Assembly: GCF_003586305.1 (NCBI RefSeq)
Contig: NZ_QXJI01000001.1
Coordinates: 1,672,245 to 1,736,244, forward strand
Length of the DNA: 64,000 nucleotides
Direction: 5' to 3'
DNA from: Cognatilysobacter tabacisoli
GTDB lineage: Bacteria > Pseudomonadota > Gammaproteobacteria > Xanthomonadales > Xanthomonadaceae
Positions 17,863 through 27,496 of this stretch are shown here, piece by piece. Every line of letters starts with the position of its first letter. Within the stretch, counting starts at the first letter, position 1. Position numbers and translations under genes: made by a program. The notes beneath the pieces are model-generated. The model saw nothing but the letters and a program-made list of their open reading frames with translations. It had not been told where the DNA came from and did not search any database.

Positions 17863-19533
17863 TCAGCCGGGCGGGTACAGCGGCGGCAGCGGCGAGGCCT
17901 TCGCCGTCGGCACGGCGGCCCGCCAGCGGATGCCCGACGCGAACGCGCGGCGCAGCTGCGCGCGCGCCGCAGTGCCGTCGCCATCGCCCCAGCGCGCGCG
18001 CTGCAGCGCGCCGACCGCATCACGCTGCGCGTCGTCGTCGAGCGCGGCGATCACCGCGTCGAGGTCGGGGAGCGGCGGCTCGGCCAGGCGCGGCAGCGCG
18101 GCCGCGATGTCGGACAGGTCGCCGCGCTCGAGCAGCCGGCCCAGGTCGGCCGCGCTCATGCGCACGCGGCCGTCTGCGGCCGGCGGCGGCGTCGCAGGGC
18201 CGTCCGCGGCGGGGGCGGGACGGCTGCGGTGCTGCAGCGCCCACACCAGGGTGAACAGCCACAGCGCGGCGAACAGCAACGCGGCGAGGACCCAGCCGCG
18301 GCTCGCGCCGGTCGTCGCCGATGCGACGCGCCCGGCAAGCTCGCCTGCCGGCGCTTGGCCAACCGCCGGCGAGTCCGCATCAGCGTCGAGCGTTCCCGCC
18401 GCCACTGTCCAGCGCATCGGCGGCAATTCGGCCGTACGCGCGGCGCCGCGCGCGACGTCCCACCAGCCCATCCGCAGGCCGGCGAGTTCCACCTCGCCGG
18501 CGCGCGTCGGCACCAGCGCGAACGAGCGGGTCACCCGCGTGCGCGGCCGCCCACCGCGGGTGCTGTCGTCGGACTGCGGCGGATCGGCGAACACCTGCAC
18601 GCCGTCGATCGGCGGCAGCTGCAGCGGCGGGAGCTGCGCCGCCTGCGCGCCGTCGGCGACGGCTTCGATCGTCAACGTCGCCGCCGCGCCGGCCTGCAGC
18701 GACGACGGCGTTGCGACGTAGCGCAGGCTCAGGCCGCGCAGCGGCAGCCAAGGCTGCGGGGCGTTTGCCGGGATGCCGCGCACCTGCAGGAACCGCGGGC
18801 GGGCGGTGGCGGCCAGTGCGCCGCCGCGGTCGCCGAACAGGTCGTCGAAGAACCCGCCGGCGCCGCGCCCGGAGAACGTCGCACCCGGCATCGTCAGCGT
18901 GCCGCTGCGCTCGGGCACCAGCTGGAACCGGCGTTCGATGACGTAGTAGCGGCGCCCGCCGAGGTCTCGCGAGTACTGCGCGTCGTCGCCGACCCGCTGC
19001 AGCGAGGCACCGTCGGGCGCCGGCTGGTCGAGGTGGCCCGACACCAGCGGCGCGCGTGAGTACAGGCGCACCACCCAGCCCACCGACTGCTGCACGTACG
19101 GATCGTCGTCGTCGGCCTCGCTTTCGATGAACACGTCGTCGCCCGATCGCGCCGGCGCGGCACCGAGGCTGGCGTCGACCGTCAGCGTCAATGCCGATGT
19201 CATGCCGGCGCCGACGCGCAGCGCCGGCACGGTCAGCATGCCGTCGCGCCGCGGCCGCAGCGCCACCGCGTACAGCGAGCGCGTCGTGACCCGGCCGTTG
19301 GCGATGTCGAACGACTTGCGGCTGGTGTGACCGCTGGCGCTGAAGTCGCGCTGCAGCGGCGCGTAGTCGGGCACGCCGCGGTCGGTGGTCTCGATGTTCA
19401 GCGTCACCGTCTCGCCCGGGCCGATGCGGTCGCGATCAAGCCATGCGCGCGGCTGCGCGAACGCCACGCCGCTGCACAGGATCAGCAGCGCGACGGAGGC
19501 CAGGCGGAGCATCGATCGGCAGTTCGACGTCAT
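17863..19533 (-). CDS. BatD-family periplasmic/membrane protein
   Basis: Last gene of the MoxR/Bat operon, 556 aa. It has a signal peptide (cleaved near VAFAQP), a long beta-rich periplasmic region made of repeated Ig-like segments (RAWLDRDRIGPGETVTLNIET marks the N terminus of BatD), one membrane segment near residues 410-430 (GWVLAALLFAALWLFTLVWAL) and a cytoplasmic Ala/Asp-rich tail. ATG 19533 overlaps the BatB stop (ATGA). Bat proteins have been linked to aerotolerance and to MoxR-assisted complex assembly; the biochemical role is not settled. Confidence 0.88.
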   Translation of the reverse strand: MTSNCRSMLRLASVALLILCSGVAFAQPRAWLDRDRIGPGETVTLNIETTDRGVPDYAPLQRDFSASGHTSRKSFDIANGRVTTRSLYAVALRPRRDGMLTVPALRVGAGMTSALTLTVDASLGAAPARSGDDVFIESEADDDDPYVQQSVGWVVRLYSRAPLVSGHLDQPAPDGASLQRVGDDAQYSRDLGGRRYYVIERRFQLVPERSGTLTMPGATFSGRGAGGFFDDLFGDRGGALAATARPRFLQVRGIPANAPQPWLPLRGLSLRYVATPSSLQAGAAATLTIEAVADGAQAAQLPPLQLPPIDGVQVFADPPQSDDSTRGGRPRTRVTRSFALVPTRAGEVELAGLRMGWWDVARGAARTAELPPMRWTVAAGTLDADADSPAVGQAPAGELAGRVASATTGASRGWVLAALLFAALWLFTLVWALQHRSRPAPAADGPATPPPAADGRVRMSAADLGRLLERGDLSDIAAALPRLAEPPLPDLDAVIAALDDDAQRDAVGALQRARWGDGDGTAARAQLRRAFASGIRWRAAVPTAKASPLPPLYPPG

Positions 19534-21257
19534 TCGGTCGGGCGTCCCTGGGTCAGGCGGCGTTCGTGCTCGAGGCGGAACTTCGCGCGCAGCAGGCCGC
19601 CCGGATCGTCGGGCACGCGCTGCAGCAGCGCTTCGTTGGCCAGCCGGCGTTCGCGCTGCGCCGCGGTCTCGGCGCGCGGCGCGTCGGCGTCCGCATCCGG
19701 TGGCTCGGCGCGACCGGCGCGCGCCAGCGCCTGCTCGATGCGCTGCCGCTGGGCGCGGTCGGCCTCGGCCTGCGCCTGTGCATCGGCCGGCTTGGCCTCG
19801 GGCGTCGTGCGGTTGTCGGCCGCCGCGGGCGCCGGTCGATCGGGCTGCGTCGGCTCGCCCGGCGCGCCCTGCGGCGACGACCGCTGCGGGTCGGCCTGGC
19901 CCTGCTGGCCGGGCTGCGGCGATTGCCCGCCCGCCGACGGCGCGCCGCCGTCCTTCGGCCCCTGAGGCGGCTTGCGCTTCATCGCCGCTTCGACGGCGCG
20001 CCGGTTCGCGATCGCATCGGCCATGCCAGGCTGCCGCTTCAGGGCCGCGTCGTACGCCGCGATCGCCTGCGGATAGCGGCCCGCGCGCGCCAGCGCATTG
20101 CCGCGGTTGTAGTGGGCATCGGCGCTGTCGACGCCGGCATACAGCGCCGCGGCGCGCGCATAGTCCTCCCGGCGGTACGCCGCGGTGCCGTCGACCAGGC
20201 GCGCATGCGCCGCCTGGTCGGGCCGCCGCCACAGGTCCGCCGCCTGCGCGGGCAACCAGGGCAACAGCAATACGAGCGCCAGCGCAGCGACCGCACCCCC
20301 GCTGCGCCGGAACGCGAACAGCGCCAGCAGCATCAGCGGCGGCAGCAGCCAATAGCCCTCGTCCTGCCAGGCGCGGCCGCGCTCGCCCGACTGGCTGGCG
20401 CCGTCGACCGCGTTGGCGTCGAGCACGCCGAGCGCGCGCAGGTCCGCGTCGTCGAGGGTGACCGCGCGGTAGTCGCCGTCACCGCTGGCCGCAAGCGTGC
20501 GCAGCGATGCAGCGTCCAGCCGCGCCTGCAGCAGCGCGCCGTTGGCTCCGCGGAACGGCGCGCCGGCTTCGCCGCCGACGCCGATCACGTCGACGCGGTA
20601 GCCGGCCCGCGCGGCGCGTTCCGCCGCGGCGTCGGCGTCGGCGTCGCCGTGGTCGGTCATCAGCAGGATGCGGCCGCGATCGAAGCCGGCGCGCGTGAGC
20701 AGCCTCGCGGACTGTTCGATCGCGCGGTCCGCGCGCTGGCCGTCGACCGGCATGACGTCGGGCGCCAAGGCATCGAGGAAGAGCGCGACGTTCGCCGCGT
20801 CCTCGGTCAGCGGCGCGACGGTGAAGGCATCGCCGGCGAACGCGACCAGCCCGACCTGGCCGCCGTCGCGCGCGGCCAGGACGCGCGCGACCTTCGCCCG
20901 CGCGATCGCGAGCCGCGACGGCGGCACGTCGGCGGCGAGCGACGCGCTCGACAGGTCGACGGCGATCACCAGCGGCATCGCCGACTGCCACAGCGGCTGC
21001 TCGACCTGCCGCCACGCCGGGCCGGCCAGCGCGACGACGGCCAGCGCGTAGCCCAGCGCGGCCGCGCCCATGCGCGCCCACGTGCGCGTCGTGCCGCGCG
21101 GCTCCAGCAGGTAGGGCAGCAGGTGCGCATCGACGAGGCCGGTCCACGCGTGGCGACGCCGCGACCGCGCGCGCCACCACAGCGCCAGCAGCGGCAGGGC
21201 CAGCAGCGCCCACAGCCACTGCGGACGCAGCCAGTGCAGCGCGGTCACCGCCTCCAT
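19530..21257 (-). CDS. BatB-type VWA membrane protein fused to a BatC-like TPR region
   Basis: A 575-aa protein. Two N-terminal membrane segments (about 9-28 and 62-80) precede a VWA domain (about 90-285), then further membrane segments near 305-345 and TPR-like repeats (about 360-430: YRREDYARAAALYAG, AHYNRGNALARAGRY). The tail is a Gln/Pro/Asp-rich low-complexity region. The metal-site motif reads DLSSAS, with Ala at the last Ser position of DxSxS, and the later LLTDG-type motif is LMTDHGD, so metal binding may be weak. BatA and BatD overlap it on either side. It combines the BatB and BatC functions in one chain. Confidence 0.85.
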   Translation of the reverse strand: MEAVTALHWLRPQWLWALLALPLLALWWRARSRRRHAWTGLVDAHLLPYLLEPRGTTRTWARMGAAALGYALAVVALAGPAWRQVEQPLWQSAMPLVIAVDLSSASLAADVPPSRLAIARAKVARVLAARDGGQVGLVAFAGDAFTVAPLTEDAANVALFLDALAPDVMPVDGQRADRAIEQSARLLTRAGFDRGRILLMTDHGDADADAAAERAARAGYRVDVIGVGGEAGAPFRGANGALLQARLDAASLRTLAASGDGDYRAVTLDDADLRALGVLDANAVDGASQSGERGRAWQDEGYWLLPPLMLLALFAFRRSGGAVAALALVLLLPWLPAQAADLWRRPDQAAHARLVDGTAAYRREDYARAAALYAGVDSADAHYNRGNALARAGRYPQAIAAYDAALKRQPGMADAIANRRAVEAAMKRKPPQGPKDGGAPSAGGQSPQPGQQGQADPQRSSPQGAPGEPTQPDRPAPAAADNRTTPEAKPADAQAQAEADRAQRQRIEQALARAGRAEPPDADADAPRAETAAQRERRLANEALLQRVPDDPGGLLRAKFRLEHERRLTQGRPTE

Positions 21258-22282
21258 GCAGGCCTCCAGCGCTGCGTTCGACGCGGCAGCGCGAAAGCCA
21301 GCACCGCGCACGCCCACGCCGCGGCCAGCGGCCACGCGTAGCGCTCGATCCGCGGCCGCACGGCAACGCCCTCGCGGGCGACCGGCTCGATGCGGTCGAG
21401 CTCGGCGTAGATCTGCACGAGCTCGCCGGTGTCGCGGGCGCGGAAGAAGCGGCCGCCGGTCGCGGTCGCGATCGCCTGCAGCGACGCCTCGTCGATCTCG
21501 TCGCCGGCGCCGGGCATCGGCAGCTGCAGGCCGAACAGCGACAGCGACCCATCGCCGCCGAACGCGATCGTGTGGACGCGCACGCCCTCGTCGCGCGCCA
21601 GCTCGGCCGCCTTCTTCGGCTCCAGCGCGCCGGCGGTGTTGACGCCGTCGGTGAGCAGGATCAGCACGCGCTGGCCGGCGGGCTGCTCGCGCAGGCGGCG
21701 CACCGCCAGCCCGATCGCGTCGCCGACCGCGGTCTCCTGCCCGGCCAGGCCGACCACCGCGTCGAGCAGCTGCTCGCGCACCGAGTCGCGGTCCAGCGTC
21801 AGCGGCGTCAGCGCATACGCGCGGCGGCCAAAGACCAGCAGGCCGACGCGGTCGCCGCCGCGACGATCGAGGAAGTCGGCCAGCACCGCCTTCGCGGCGG
21901 TGAGCCGATCGACCGGGCGGCCGCCGAGCTCCATGTCGGGCTCGCTCATGCTGCCGGACAGGTCGAGGGCGAGCATGAGGTCGCGACCGGCCTGCGGGGG
22001 GCGCACCGGCTCGCCCAGCTCCTGCGGTCGCGCCGCGGCGACGCACAGCAGCGCCCACGCCAGCCACGCAAGCAGGCCCGGCCCGCCACCGCGCAGGCCG
22101 CGCCGCGCCGCGATCGCAACGGCATCGACGCGATCGCCGAACGGAACGCGCAGCGCGGGCGAGCCGTCGCGCGCCGCCGGCAGCAACCAGCGCGCGAGCA
22201 GCGGCGCGGGCAGCGCCAGCAGCGCCCACGGCCACGCGAACAGCGCACGCAGCGGATCGAGCACGGTCGTCCAGTCGCTCAT
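21245..22282 (-). CDS. BatA-type VWA domain membrane protein
   Basis: A 345-aa inner-membrane protein with two N-terminal segments (about 14-35, 70-85) and one at the C terminus (about 315-335). The VWA domain between them has an intact metal-binding site: DLSGSMSEPD (DxSxS), Thr in AVGDAIGLA context, and LLTDGVNTAG. ATG 22282 overlaps the DUF4381 stop, and the 3' end overlaps BatB by 13 nt. The longer frame (22297) is rejected because of the ATGA coupling. It acts with the MoxR ATPase and DUF58 protein. Confidence 0.92.
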   Translation of the reverse strand: MSDWTTVLDPLRALFAWPWALLALPAPLLARWLLPAARDGSPALRVPFGDRVDAVAIAARRGLRGGGPGLLAWLAWALLCVAAARPQELGEPVRPPQAGRDLMLALDLSGSMSEPDMELGGRPVDRLTAAKAVLADFLDRRGGDRVGLLVFGRRAYALTPLTLDRDSVREQLLDAVVGLAGQETAVGDAIGLAVRRLREQPAGQRVLILLTDGVNTAGALEPKKAAELARDEGVRVHTIAFGGDGSLSLFGLQLPMPGAGDEIDEASLQAIATATGGRFFRARDTGELVQIYAELDRIEPVAREGVAVRPRIERYAWPLAAAWACAVLAFALPRRTQRWRPAWRR

Positions 22283-22743
22283 CGCCGCAGCATCCACTCG
22301 ACGAAGCGCCTGCGCGCGACCTCGCGCAGCTGCGCGACCGCGTCGTCATCCAGCTGCGGACGGAACGCGCCGTCGGACAGCAGCCGGCCGGGTCCGTCGC
22401 GGAACGTGCGCGCGCCGTCGCTGTCGTCGCCACCATCGAGGAACGCCAGCCACGCCTCCCCTTCGAGCCGATCGGCCGCCGGATCGCGGCGGCGCGCGGC
22501 GCGGCGCAGCAGCTCGGACATCGCGGCCACCCGCGCGGGCGCGTCGCCCGCCGCGGCCAGCGCCTCGTCGAACAGCGCCACGGCGCGGCGGTGCCGTCGC
22601 GCCTTGCGCCCGCGCCACCACCACACCGCGAGCGCGACGCCCACGACGGCAGCCGCCACCAGCCACCAGCCGGGTGCCGGTGGCCACCACGGCGGCGCCG
22701 GCGGCTGGTGGATGTCGCGCAGCACGAGCGTTGCCGCGGCCAT
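22279..22743 (-). CDS. DUF4381 membrane protein of the MoxR/Bat operon
   Basis: A 154-aa protein with one clear membrane segment near residues 23-41 (WWLVAAAVVGVALAVWWW), a basic stretch RGRKARRHRRA, and a helical soluble part. LRDIHQPPAPPWWPPAPGWW at the N terminus is the DUF4381 hallmark. ATG 22743 shares a base with the DUF58 stop (TGATG), and its own stop overlaps BatA. Function is unknown; its fixed position between DUF58 and BatA suggests a structural part of the same complex. Confidence 0.88.
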   Translation of the reverse strand: MAAATLVLRDIHQPPAPPWWPPAPGWWLVAAAVVGVALAVWWWRGRKARRHRRAVALFDEALAAAGDAPARVAAMSELLRRAARRRDPAADRLEGEAWLAFLDGGDDSDGARTFRDGPGRLLSDGAFRPQLDDDAVAQLREVARRRFVEWMLRR

Positions 22744-23672
22744 CAGCCCGCACCCACGGCCGCGCGCGCGGGCTGCGGCAGCCACGACTCACTCGCGGCG
22801 TCCGTGGCGAGCACGTGGGCCCGCACGCCCACGCGCGGCAGGCGCTCCAGGGCTGCGGCGATCGGCGCGGAGAACTGCTGGCGCCAGCGCTGGCGCTGCG
22901 GGGCCGAGGCGAGGTCGAGCTCGACGCGGTGCGCGCCCGTCCGTGCATTCTCGGCAAGGAACGGCAGTGCCGCGCGCGGCGGGTCGAGTTCCAGCGGGTC
23001 GACCAGCAGCAGCACGAGCACCTCGTTGTGGCGCGCCAGCGCCGGCCACCGCTGCTCGGGGATCGCAACGACCTCGGCGGCGTCGGCCAGCACGACGACC
23101 CGCGAGCCGGGCCGCACGACGCGCGCAGCGTGGTCGAGCGCGACCGCCAGACCCGCGTCGTCCGCTGGCGGCGCGGCGTACCAGCGCACCAGCGCATCGA
23201 GCACGCGCAGCGCGCCGCGCGGGCCCGCGGCCGGCGCGATCGGCGCTTCGCGCGTGCTGCCGCGCAGCGCGGCGATCCGGTCGCCGTCGCGGACGGCCAT
23301 CCACGCGGCCACCGCGCCGGCGCGCGCCGCCTGCACCGACTTGAAGCGCGCGCGCGTGCCGAAGTACAGCGCCGGCGCGGTGTCGGCGACGACGAGGGTC
23401 AGCCGCTCGCGCTCGGCCTGGAACAGCTTGGTGTGGGCGCGACCGGTGCGCGCGGTCAGGCGCCAGTCGATGTGGCGCGCGTCGTCGCCGAGCGAGTACT
23501 CGCGCGACTCCGCGTACTCCATGCCGCGCCCGCGCAGCGGCGACAGCGCCTGGCCGTGCACGCCGACGCGCCCGCGCCGCGCGGCGCGGCGACCGGCGAC
23601 CGCAGCCCGCAGCGCCGTCAGTTCGGCGAGCGTGGGGACGATGCCGTCGGACGCTGGCGTGCGCGGCGTCAT
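22743..23672 (-). CDS. DUF58 domain protein
   Basis: A 309-aa protein with the DUF58 core signature GMEYAESREYSLGDDARHIDWR followed by LTARTGRAHTKLFQAERE, and a VWA-like C-terminal fold (VVLADAAEV, LLLVDPLEL). No membrane segment is apparent, unlike many DUF58 proteins, which carry an N-terminal anchor. The ATG at 23672 was chosen over 23738 because it gives the family length and leaves a plausible leader after moxR (94-bp gap). It is a standard partner of the MoxR ATPase encoded just upstream. Confidence 0.9.
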   Translation of the reverse strand: MTPRTPASDGIVPTLAELTALRAAVAGRRAARRGRVGVHGQALSPLRGRGMEYAESREYSLGDDARHIDWRLTARTGRAHTKLFQAERERLTLVVADTAPALYFGTRARFKSVQAARAGAVAAWMAVRDGDRIAALRGSTREAPIAPAAGPRGALRVLDALVRWYAAPPADDAGLAVALDHAARVVRPGSRVVVLADAAEVVAIPEQRWPALARHNEVLVLLLVDPLELDPPRAALPFLAENARTGAHRVELDLASAPQRQRWRQQFSAPIAAALERLPRVGVRAHVLATDAASESWLPQPARAAVGAG

Positions 23673-23766
23673 CGGCGCGGGTCCGTCGCGCGCCCGAGGC
23701 GCCCACCACGCGGCGCGCACGGGATGCGCTGCGTGCAATCGAGTGCGCGTGCAACGGCCATCGCGC

Positions 23767-24786
23767 TCAGGGCAACGGCACCAGCCGCAGCAGTTCCGCG
23801 ACGAGGCGGTCGCCGTCCCAACCCTCGGCCGTGGCCTCGTAGCTGGGCAGCACGCGGTGCCGGAGCACGTCCGGCGCGACCGCGCGTACGTCCTCCGGCG
23901 TCACGAAGTCGCGCCCGAGCAGCCACGCGTGCGCGCGGGCACAGCGCTCGAGCGCGATCGACCCGCGCGGGCTCGCGCCCCACGCGATGCGGCGGCCCAG
24001 CGCGGCGTCGTAGCGGGATGCGTCACGCGACGCGAGGACGAGCTCGATCAGGTAGCGCTCGACCGCTGGGGCCAGATGGATCGCCAGCACCGCGGCGCGC
24101 GCGGCGAACACGTCCGCGAGCGGCACGCGCTCCGGCGCCGGCGCATCGAGCGCGCCCTCGCGCGCCCGATTGCGCGCAAGCCGGAGGATCTCGGTCTCGG
24201 CCTCCGCGCGCGGGTAGCCGATCCGGACGTGCATCAGGAACCGGTCGAGCTGCGCCTCCGGCAGCGGGAACGTGCCCTCCTGCTCGATCGGATTCTGCGT
24301 CGCCATGACCAGGAACAGCGCCGGCAGCGCATACGTCGCGCGGCCGACCGTGACCTGGCGCTCGCCCATGGCCTCCAGCAGCGCCGACTGCACCTTGGCC
24401 GGCGCGCGGTTGATTTCGTCGGCCAGCAGGATCGGATGGAAGATCGGTCCCGGCTGGAACTCGAACCGGCCATCCTGAGGGCGCCAGACCTCGGTGCCGG
24501 TCAGGTCGGCCGGCAGCAGGTCCGGCGTGAACTGGACCCGCGCGAAGTCCGCTTCCAGCCGCGCCGCCAGCGCGCGGATGGCGCTTGTCTTCGCCAAGCC
24601 CGGGGCGCCTTCGACCAGCAGGTGTCCGTCGGCGAGCAGCGCGATCAGCAGCCGCTCGATCAGCGCCGCCTGCCCCACGATCTGCCCGGCCAGCGCCTCG
24701 CGCAGCCCGCGGAACGCGTCGTGCAGGCGACCGGCATCGGGCGCCGAGGGCGCGTCGTACGGTCGAGGAATCGGCGGAGCGTCCAT
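23767..24786 (-). CDS. MoxR-family AAA+ ATPase
   Basis: A 339-aa AAA+ chaperone-like ATPase. Walker A GAPGLAKT (about residues 60-67), Walker B ILLADEINRAPAKVQSALLEAM, sensor MATQNPIEQEGTFPLPEAQLDRF and the C-terminal lid GASPRGSIAL are complete. First gene of the operon moxR-DUF58-DUF4381-batA-batB/C-batD. MoxR proteins act with VWA proteins in metal-centre insertion or complex assembly, and in several bacteria affect envelope stress. ATG 24786 is preferred over the GTG at 24843. Confidence 0.94.
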   Translation of the reverse strand: MDAPPIPRPYDAPSAPDAGRLHDAFRGLREALAGQIVGQAALIERLLIALLADGHLLVEGAPGLAKTSAIRALAARLEADFARVQFTPDLLPADLTGTEVWRPQDGRFEFQPGPIFHPILLADEINRAPAKVQSALLEAMGERQVTVGRATYALPALFLVMATQNPIEQEGTFPLPEAQLDRFLMHVRIGYPRAEAETEILRLARNRAREGALDAPAPERVPLADVFAARAAVLAIHLAPAVERYLIELVLASRDASRYDAALGRRIAWGASPRGSIALERCARAHAWLLGRDFVTPEDVRAVAPDVLRHRVLPSYEATAEGWDGDRLVAELLRLVPLP

Positions 24787-24920
24787 CGCGGTCTCGTCGG
24801 CGGGGTCGTCCGATTCTGACCGATCGCGGCGGGCAAGGTTCACGCAGCCGCGCAGCGGTTCAGGCGTGGTGGCTGTTTGGTGCGCGGCGCGGCGCCACCG
24901 AACGTCCGGTCGACCCCCTC

Positions 24921-24952
24921 AAAAGGAACGGGGCCCCTCAGGGCCCCGTTCC
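24921..24952 (-). terminator. Rho-independent terminator of pilMNOPQ
   Basis: On the minus strand a 12-bp perfect stem GGAACGGGGCCC / GGGCCCCGTTCC with a 4-nt loop is followed directly by TTTT (24924-24921), 26 nt after the pilQ stop. This is the textbook layout. Confidence 0.9.
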
Positions 24953-24977
24953 GGCACTCCGGTGTCGCAGGTGACGA

Positions 24978-26927
24978 TCAGTTGCGCTGGGCGACGGCCA
25001 GCACCTTCGGCGTCACGAAGATCAGCAGTTCGGCCTTGTCCTTGGCGCGACCTTTCTTCTTGAACAGGTTGCCGAGGAACGGGATGTCGCCGAGGAAAGG
25101 CACCTTCTGCACGTCGTTGCGGTCGCGGAACTCGTAGACGCCGCCGATCACGACGGTCTGCCCGTCCTCGACCAGCACCGCGGTGTTGACGTTGCGCTTG
25201 CTGATGCTGGGCACCTGGCCGATCGACGTGTCGATGAAGCCCTCGACCTCGTCCTTCTTGACGTTCATCGCCAGGAACACGCGGCCGTCGTTGGTGATCG
25301 TCGGTGTGACCTTCAGCTCGAGCAGCACGTCCTTGAACTGCACGTTCGGGATCGGAATCGAGTTGCCGCCCTGCTGCGGCGAGATCGTCACGTAGCCGAC
25401 CTCCTGGCCCTGGCTGATCACCGCTTCGCGCTGGTTGCTGGTGACGATGCGCGGGTTGGAGATCACCTCGCCCCGGCCCTCTTCCTGCATCGCCGACAGC
25501 TCGATGTCGAGCAGGTAGCCGGCGTTGAGGATCGACAGCGCGAGCGCGCCGGCCGGATTCGCTACCGGGAGGTTGGTGCCGAGCGTGCGGGTCAGCGCCT
25601 GGCGCTCGCCGGTCAGGATGGCCTCCTGGCGGGCGAAGGCGTTGGCCGACGACGCGTCGGTGTCGCCACCGAAGCCGAGCGAGCTGCGGTCGCCCGGCTT
25701 GCCGGTCGCGCCGTTGATGCCGAACTTCGCACCGAGCTCGCGCGAGAACGTCTCGGTTGCGATGACGACGCGGGCTTCGATCAGCACCTGGTCGACCGGG
25801 CGGTCGATCACGCGGATGAGTTCCTTCATCTGCGCGACTTTCTTCGGGATGTCGCTGATCATCAGCGTGTTGGTGCGCTCGTCGGCGACCAGACGGCCGC
25901 GCGGCGACAGGAAGCCGTTGTCGTTGTTGTTGCCGCCGCCCTGGCCGCCCTGGCCACCGCCGCCCGCGCCACCGATGCCCTTGGCCTCGGTCAACGCTTT
26001 GAAGATCTGCGCGGCGTTGTGGTAGTTGATCTGCACGTACTCGGTCACGAGGTCGACGCGGTTGTCGAGCGCGATGCGGGCGTCTTCGCGGTCCTGCTCG
26101 TACTTGGCGATTTCGGACTGCGGGGCGACCCACACGACATTGCCGCTGCGGCGCTTGTCCAGGCCCTTGGCCTGCAGGACGATGTCCAGCGCCTGGTCCC
26201 ACGGCACGTTCACCAGCCGCAGCGTGACGTTGCCCTGCACCGTGTCGGCAGCGACGATGTTGAGGTTCGATTCCTCGGCGATCAGCTGCAGCACCGTGCG
26301 CACGGGCACGTCCTGGAAGTTGAACGTCACCGGGCGACCGCCGTAGCGCGCGCCGGTGCCGGTGGCGACCTGGCCCACGGCCGCAGCGGTCGCACCGACC
26401 GCACGCTTGGCGCTGGCCGCGCGCGGCATGATCTCGACGATGTACTCGCGGCCGCTCTGGTACGCCATGGACTCGTACACGCCCGCGGTTTCGAGCACCA
26501 GCTGCGTACCGGCCCCGGCCGGCCGGGCCTGGATGCGCTGCACCGGCGTGGCGAAGTCCGACACGTTCAGCGGCTTCTGCAGGCTGGCAGGCAGCTGCGC
26601 GTTACCGACGTTGATCGTGACCGTCGAGCCGGTCGCGCGCAGGTCGGGGGCCGCTCCGTCGCCGTTGAAGCGCAGGATCAGCTTGCCCGCGCCGCCATCG
26701 CCGCGCTTGAAGTCGATGTCCGAGACCGCGATCGCGCCGGGCAGCTGCTTGGCGGGGTCGAGGCTCGACGCGGGCGCGGCGGCATTGGCCCCACCCGTCG
26801 CCGACTGGGGAGCCGCCTGCACGGCGGAGAAGCCGGCGGCGAGACCGATCGCAAGCCCGAGCGCGCCCAGGCGCACGGGCAAGGGGCGTCGGGCCGGCTG
26901 CGGAACTTTGGCGTTGAAAACGGTCAT
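24978..26927 (-). CDS. pilQ: Type IV pilus secretin PilQ
   Basis: Outer-membrane secretin through which type IV pili extend, 649 aa. Order: signal peptide (to AVQAAPQ), one AMIN domain (peptidoglycan binding, about 60-170), STN/secretin-N region (VTFNFQDVPVRTVLQLIAEE), a NolW-type repeat containing a Gly/Asn-rich loop near residue 330 (GGAGGGGQGGQGGGNNN), and the secretin domain ending in VPFLGDIPFLGNLFKKK. It is shorter than many PilQ proteins (about 700 aa or more), consistent with a single AMIN domain. The start at 26927 removes an upstream non-coding extension. Confidence 0.96.
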   Translation of the reverse strand: MTVFNAKVPQPARRPLPVRLGALGLAIGLAAGFSAVQAAPQSATGGANAAAPASSLDPAKQLPGAIAVSDIDFKRGDGGAGKLILRFNGDGAAPDLRATGSTVTINVGNAQLPASLQKPLNVSDFATPVQRIQARPAGAGTQLVLETAGVYESMAYQSGREYIVEIMPRAASAKRAVGATAAAVGQVATGTGARYGGRPVTFNFQDVPVRTVLQLIAEESNLNIVAADTVQGNVTLRLVNVPWDQALDIVLQAKGLDKRRSGNVVWVAPQSEIAKYEQDREDARIALDNRVDLVTEYVQINYHNAAQIFKALTEAKGIGGAGGGGQGGQGGGNNNDNGFLSPRGRLVADERTNTLMISDIPKKVAQMKELIRVIDRPVDQVLIEARVVIATETFSRELGAKFGINGATGKPGDRSSLGFGGDTDASSANAFARQEAILTGERQALTRTLGTNLPVANPAGALALSILNAGYLLDIELSAMQEEGRGEVISNPRIVTSNQREAVISQGQEVGYVTISPQQGGNSIPIPNVQFKDVLLELKVTPTITNDGRVFLAMNVKKDEVEGFIDTSIGQVPSISKRNVNTAVLVEDGQTVVIGGVYEFRDRNDVQKVPFLGDIPFLGNLFKKKGRAKDKAELLIFVTPKVLAVAQRN

Positions 26928-26943
26928 CGTGACATTCCCCCAA

Positions 26944-27495
26944 TCATTGATCTTCAAGCGCGACCGTGGCCGGTCGCTCCAGCCATCCGCCTGCGCCGTC
27001 CGGCACGAGCTCCACCAGTTCGATCCGATCTTCGAACACCCCGGTGACGCGACCATCGCTCTGTCCCATGTACGCGCCAGGGCGCACACGGTACGTAACC
27101 TTGTCGGGCGCCATCACCAGCGCGACCGTTGCTGCACCCCGCCCCAGCGTGCCGACCATGTCGAGGCTGTCGAGCGGGAACTGTTCCAGTGTCTGCTTGC
27201 GACGCGACGGATCCGGCCGCGGACCGCTGCCGCCACCGTCGTCGGTGAACGCATTGCTGAACGGGTCGCGCAGCGATTGCGCCGCGTACTCGAACGTCTC
27301 GAACTGCTGCATCACCGGCAGCGGATCGAGCGGCGGTGCGGGGCGGGCCTTGACCTCGGCGACCCACGTCTCGAGGTTCGGCGCATCACCGGGCTGGCTG
27401 GTGATGCCGCGGGTGCAGCCGGCGAGCGCAAGGAGCGCCGCGAGTGCCACACCGGTGCGGATCGCCGGTGTCAGGCGAGGCTGGAAACGATGCAT
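26944..27495 (-). CDS. pilP: Type IV pilus lipoprotein PilP
   Basis: Inner-membrane lipoprotein of 183 aa that links the PilMNO platform to the PilQ secretin. Signal peptide with lipobox LALAGC (Cys about residue 27), a Pro-rich linker, and a C-terminal beta-domain (MVGTLGRGAATVALVMAPD, YRVRPGAYMGQSDGRVT) typical of PilP. It starts 1 nt after the pilO stop, and pilQ starts 16 nt after it. Confidence 0.95.
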   Translation of the reverse strand: MHRFQPRLTPAIRTGVALAALLALAGCTRGITSQPGDAPNLETWVAEVKARPAPPLDPLPVMQQFETFEYAAQSLRDPFSNAFTDDGGGSGPRPDPSRRKQTLEQFPLDSLDMVGTLGRGAATVALVMAPDKVTYRVRPGAYMGQSDGRVTGVFEDRIELVELVPDGAGGWLERPATVALEDQ

Positions 27496-27496
27496 G

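Noticed and set aside
21429..24308. A 959-codon plus-strand open frame
   Set aside because: Antisense to the Bat/MoxR operon; Arg/Ser/Pro-rich without domain structure.
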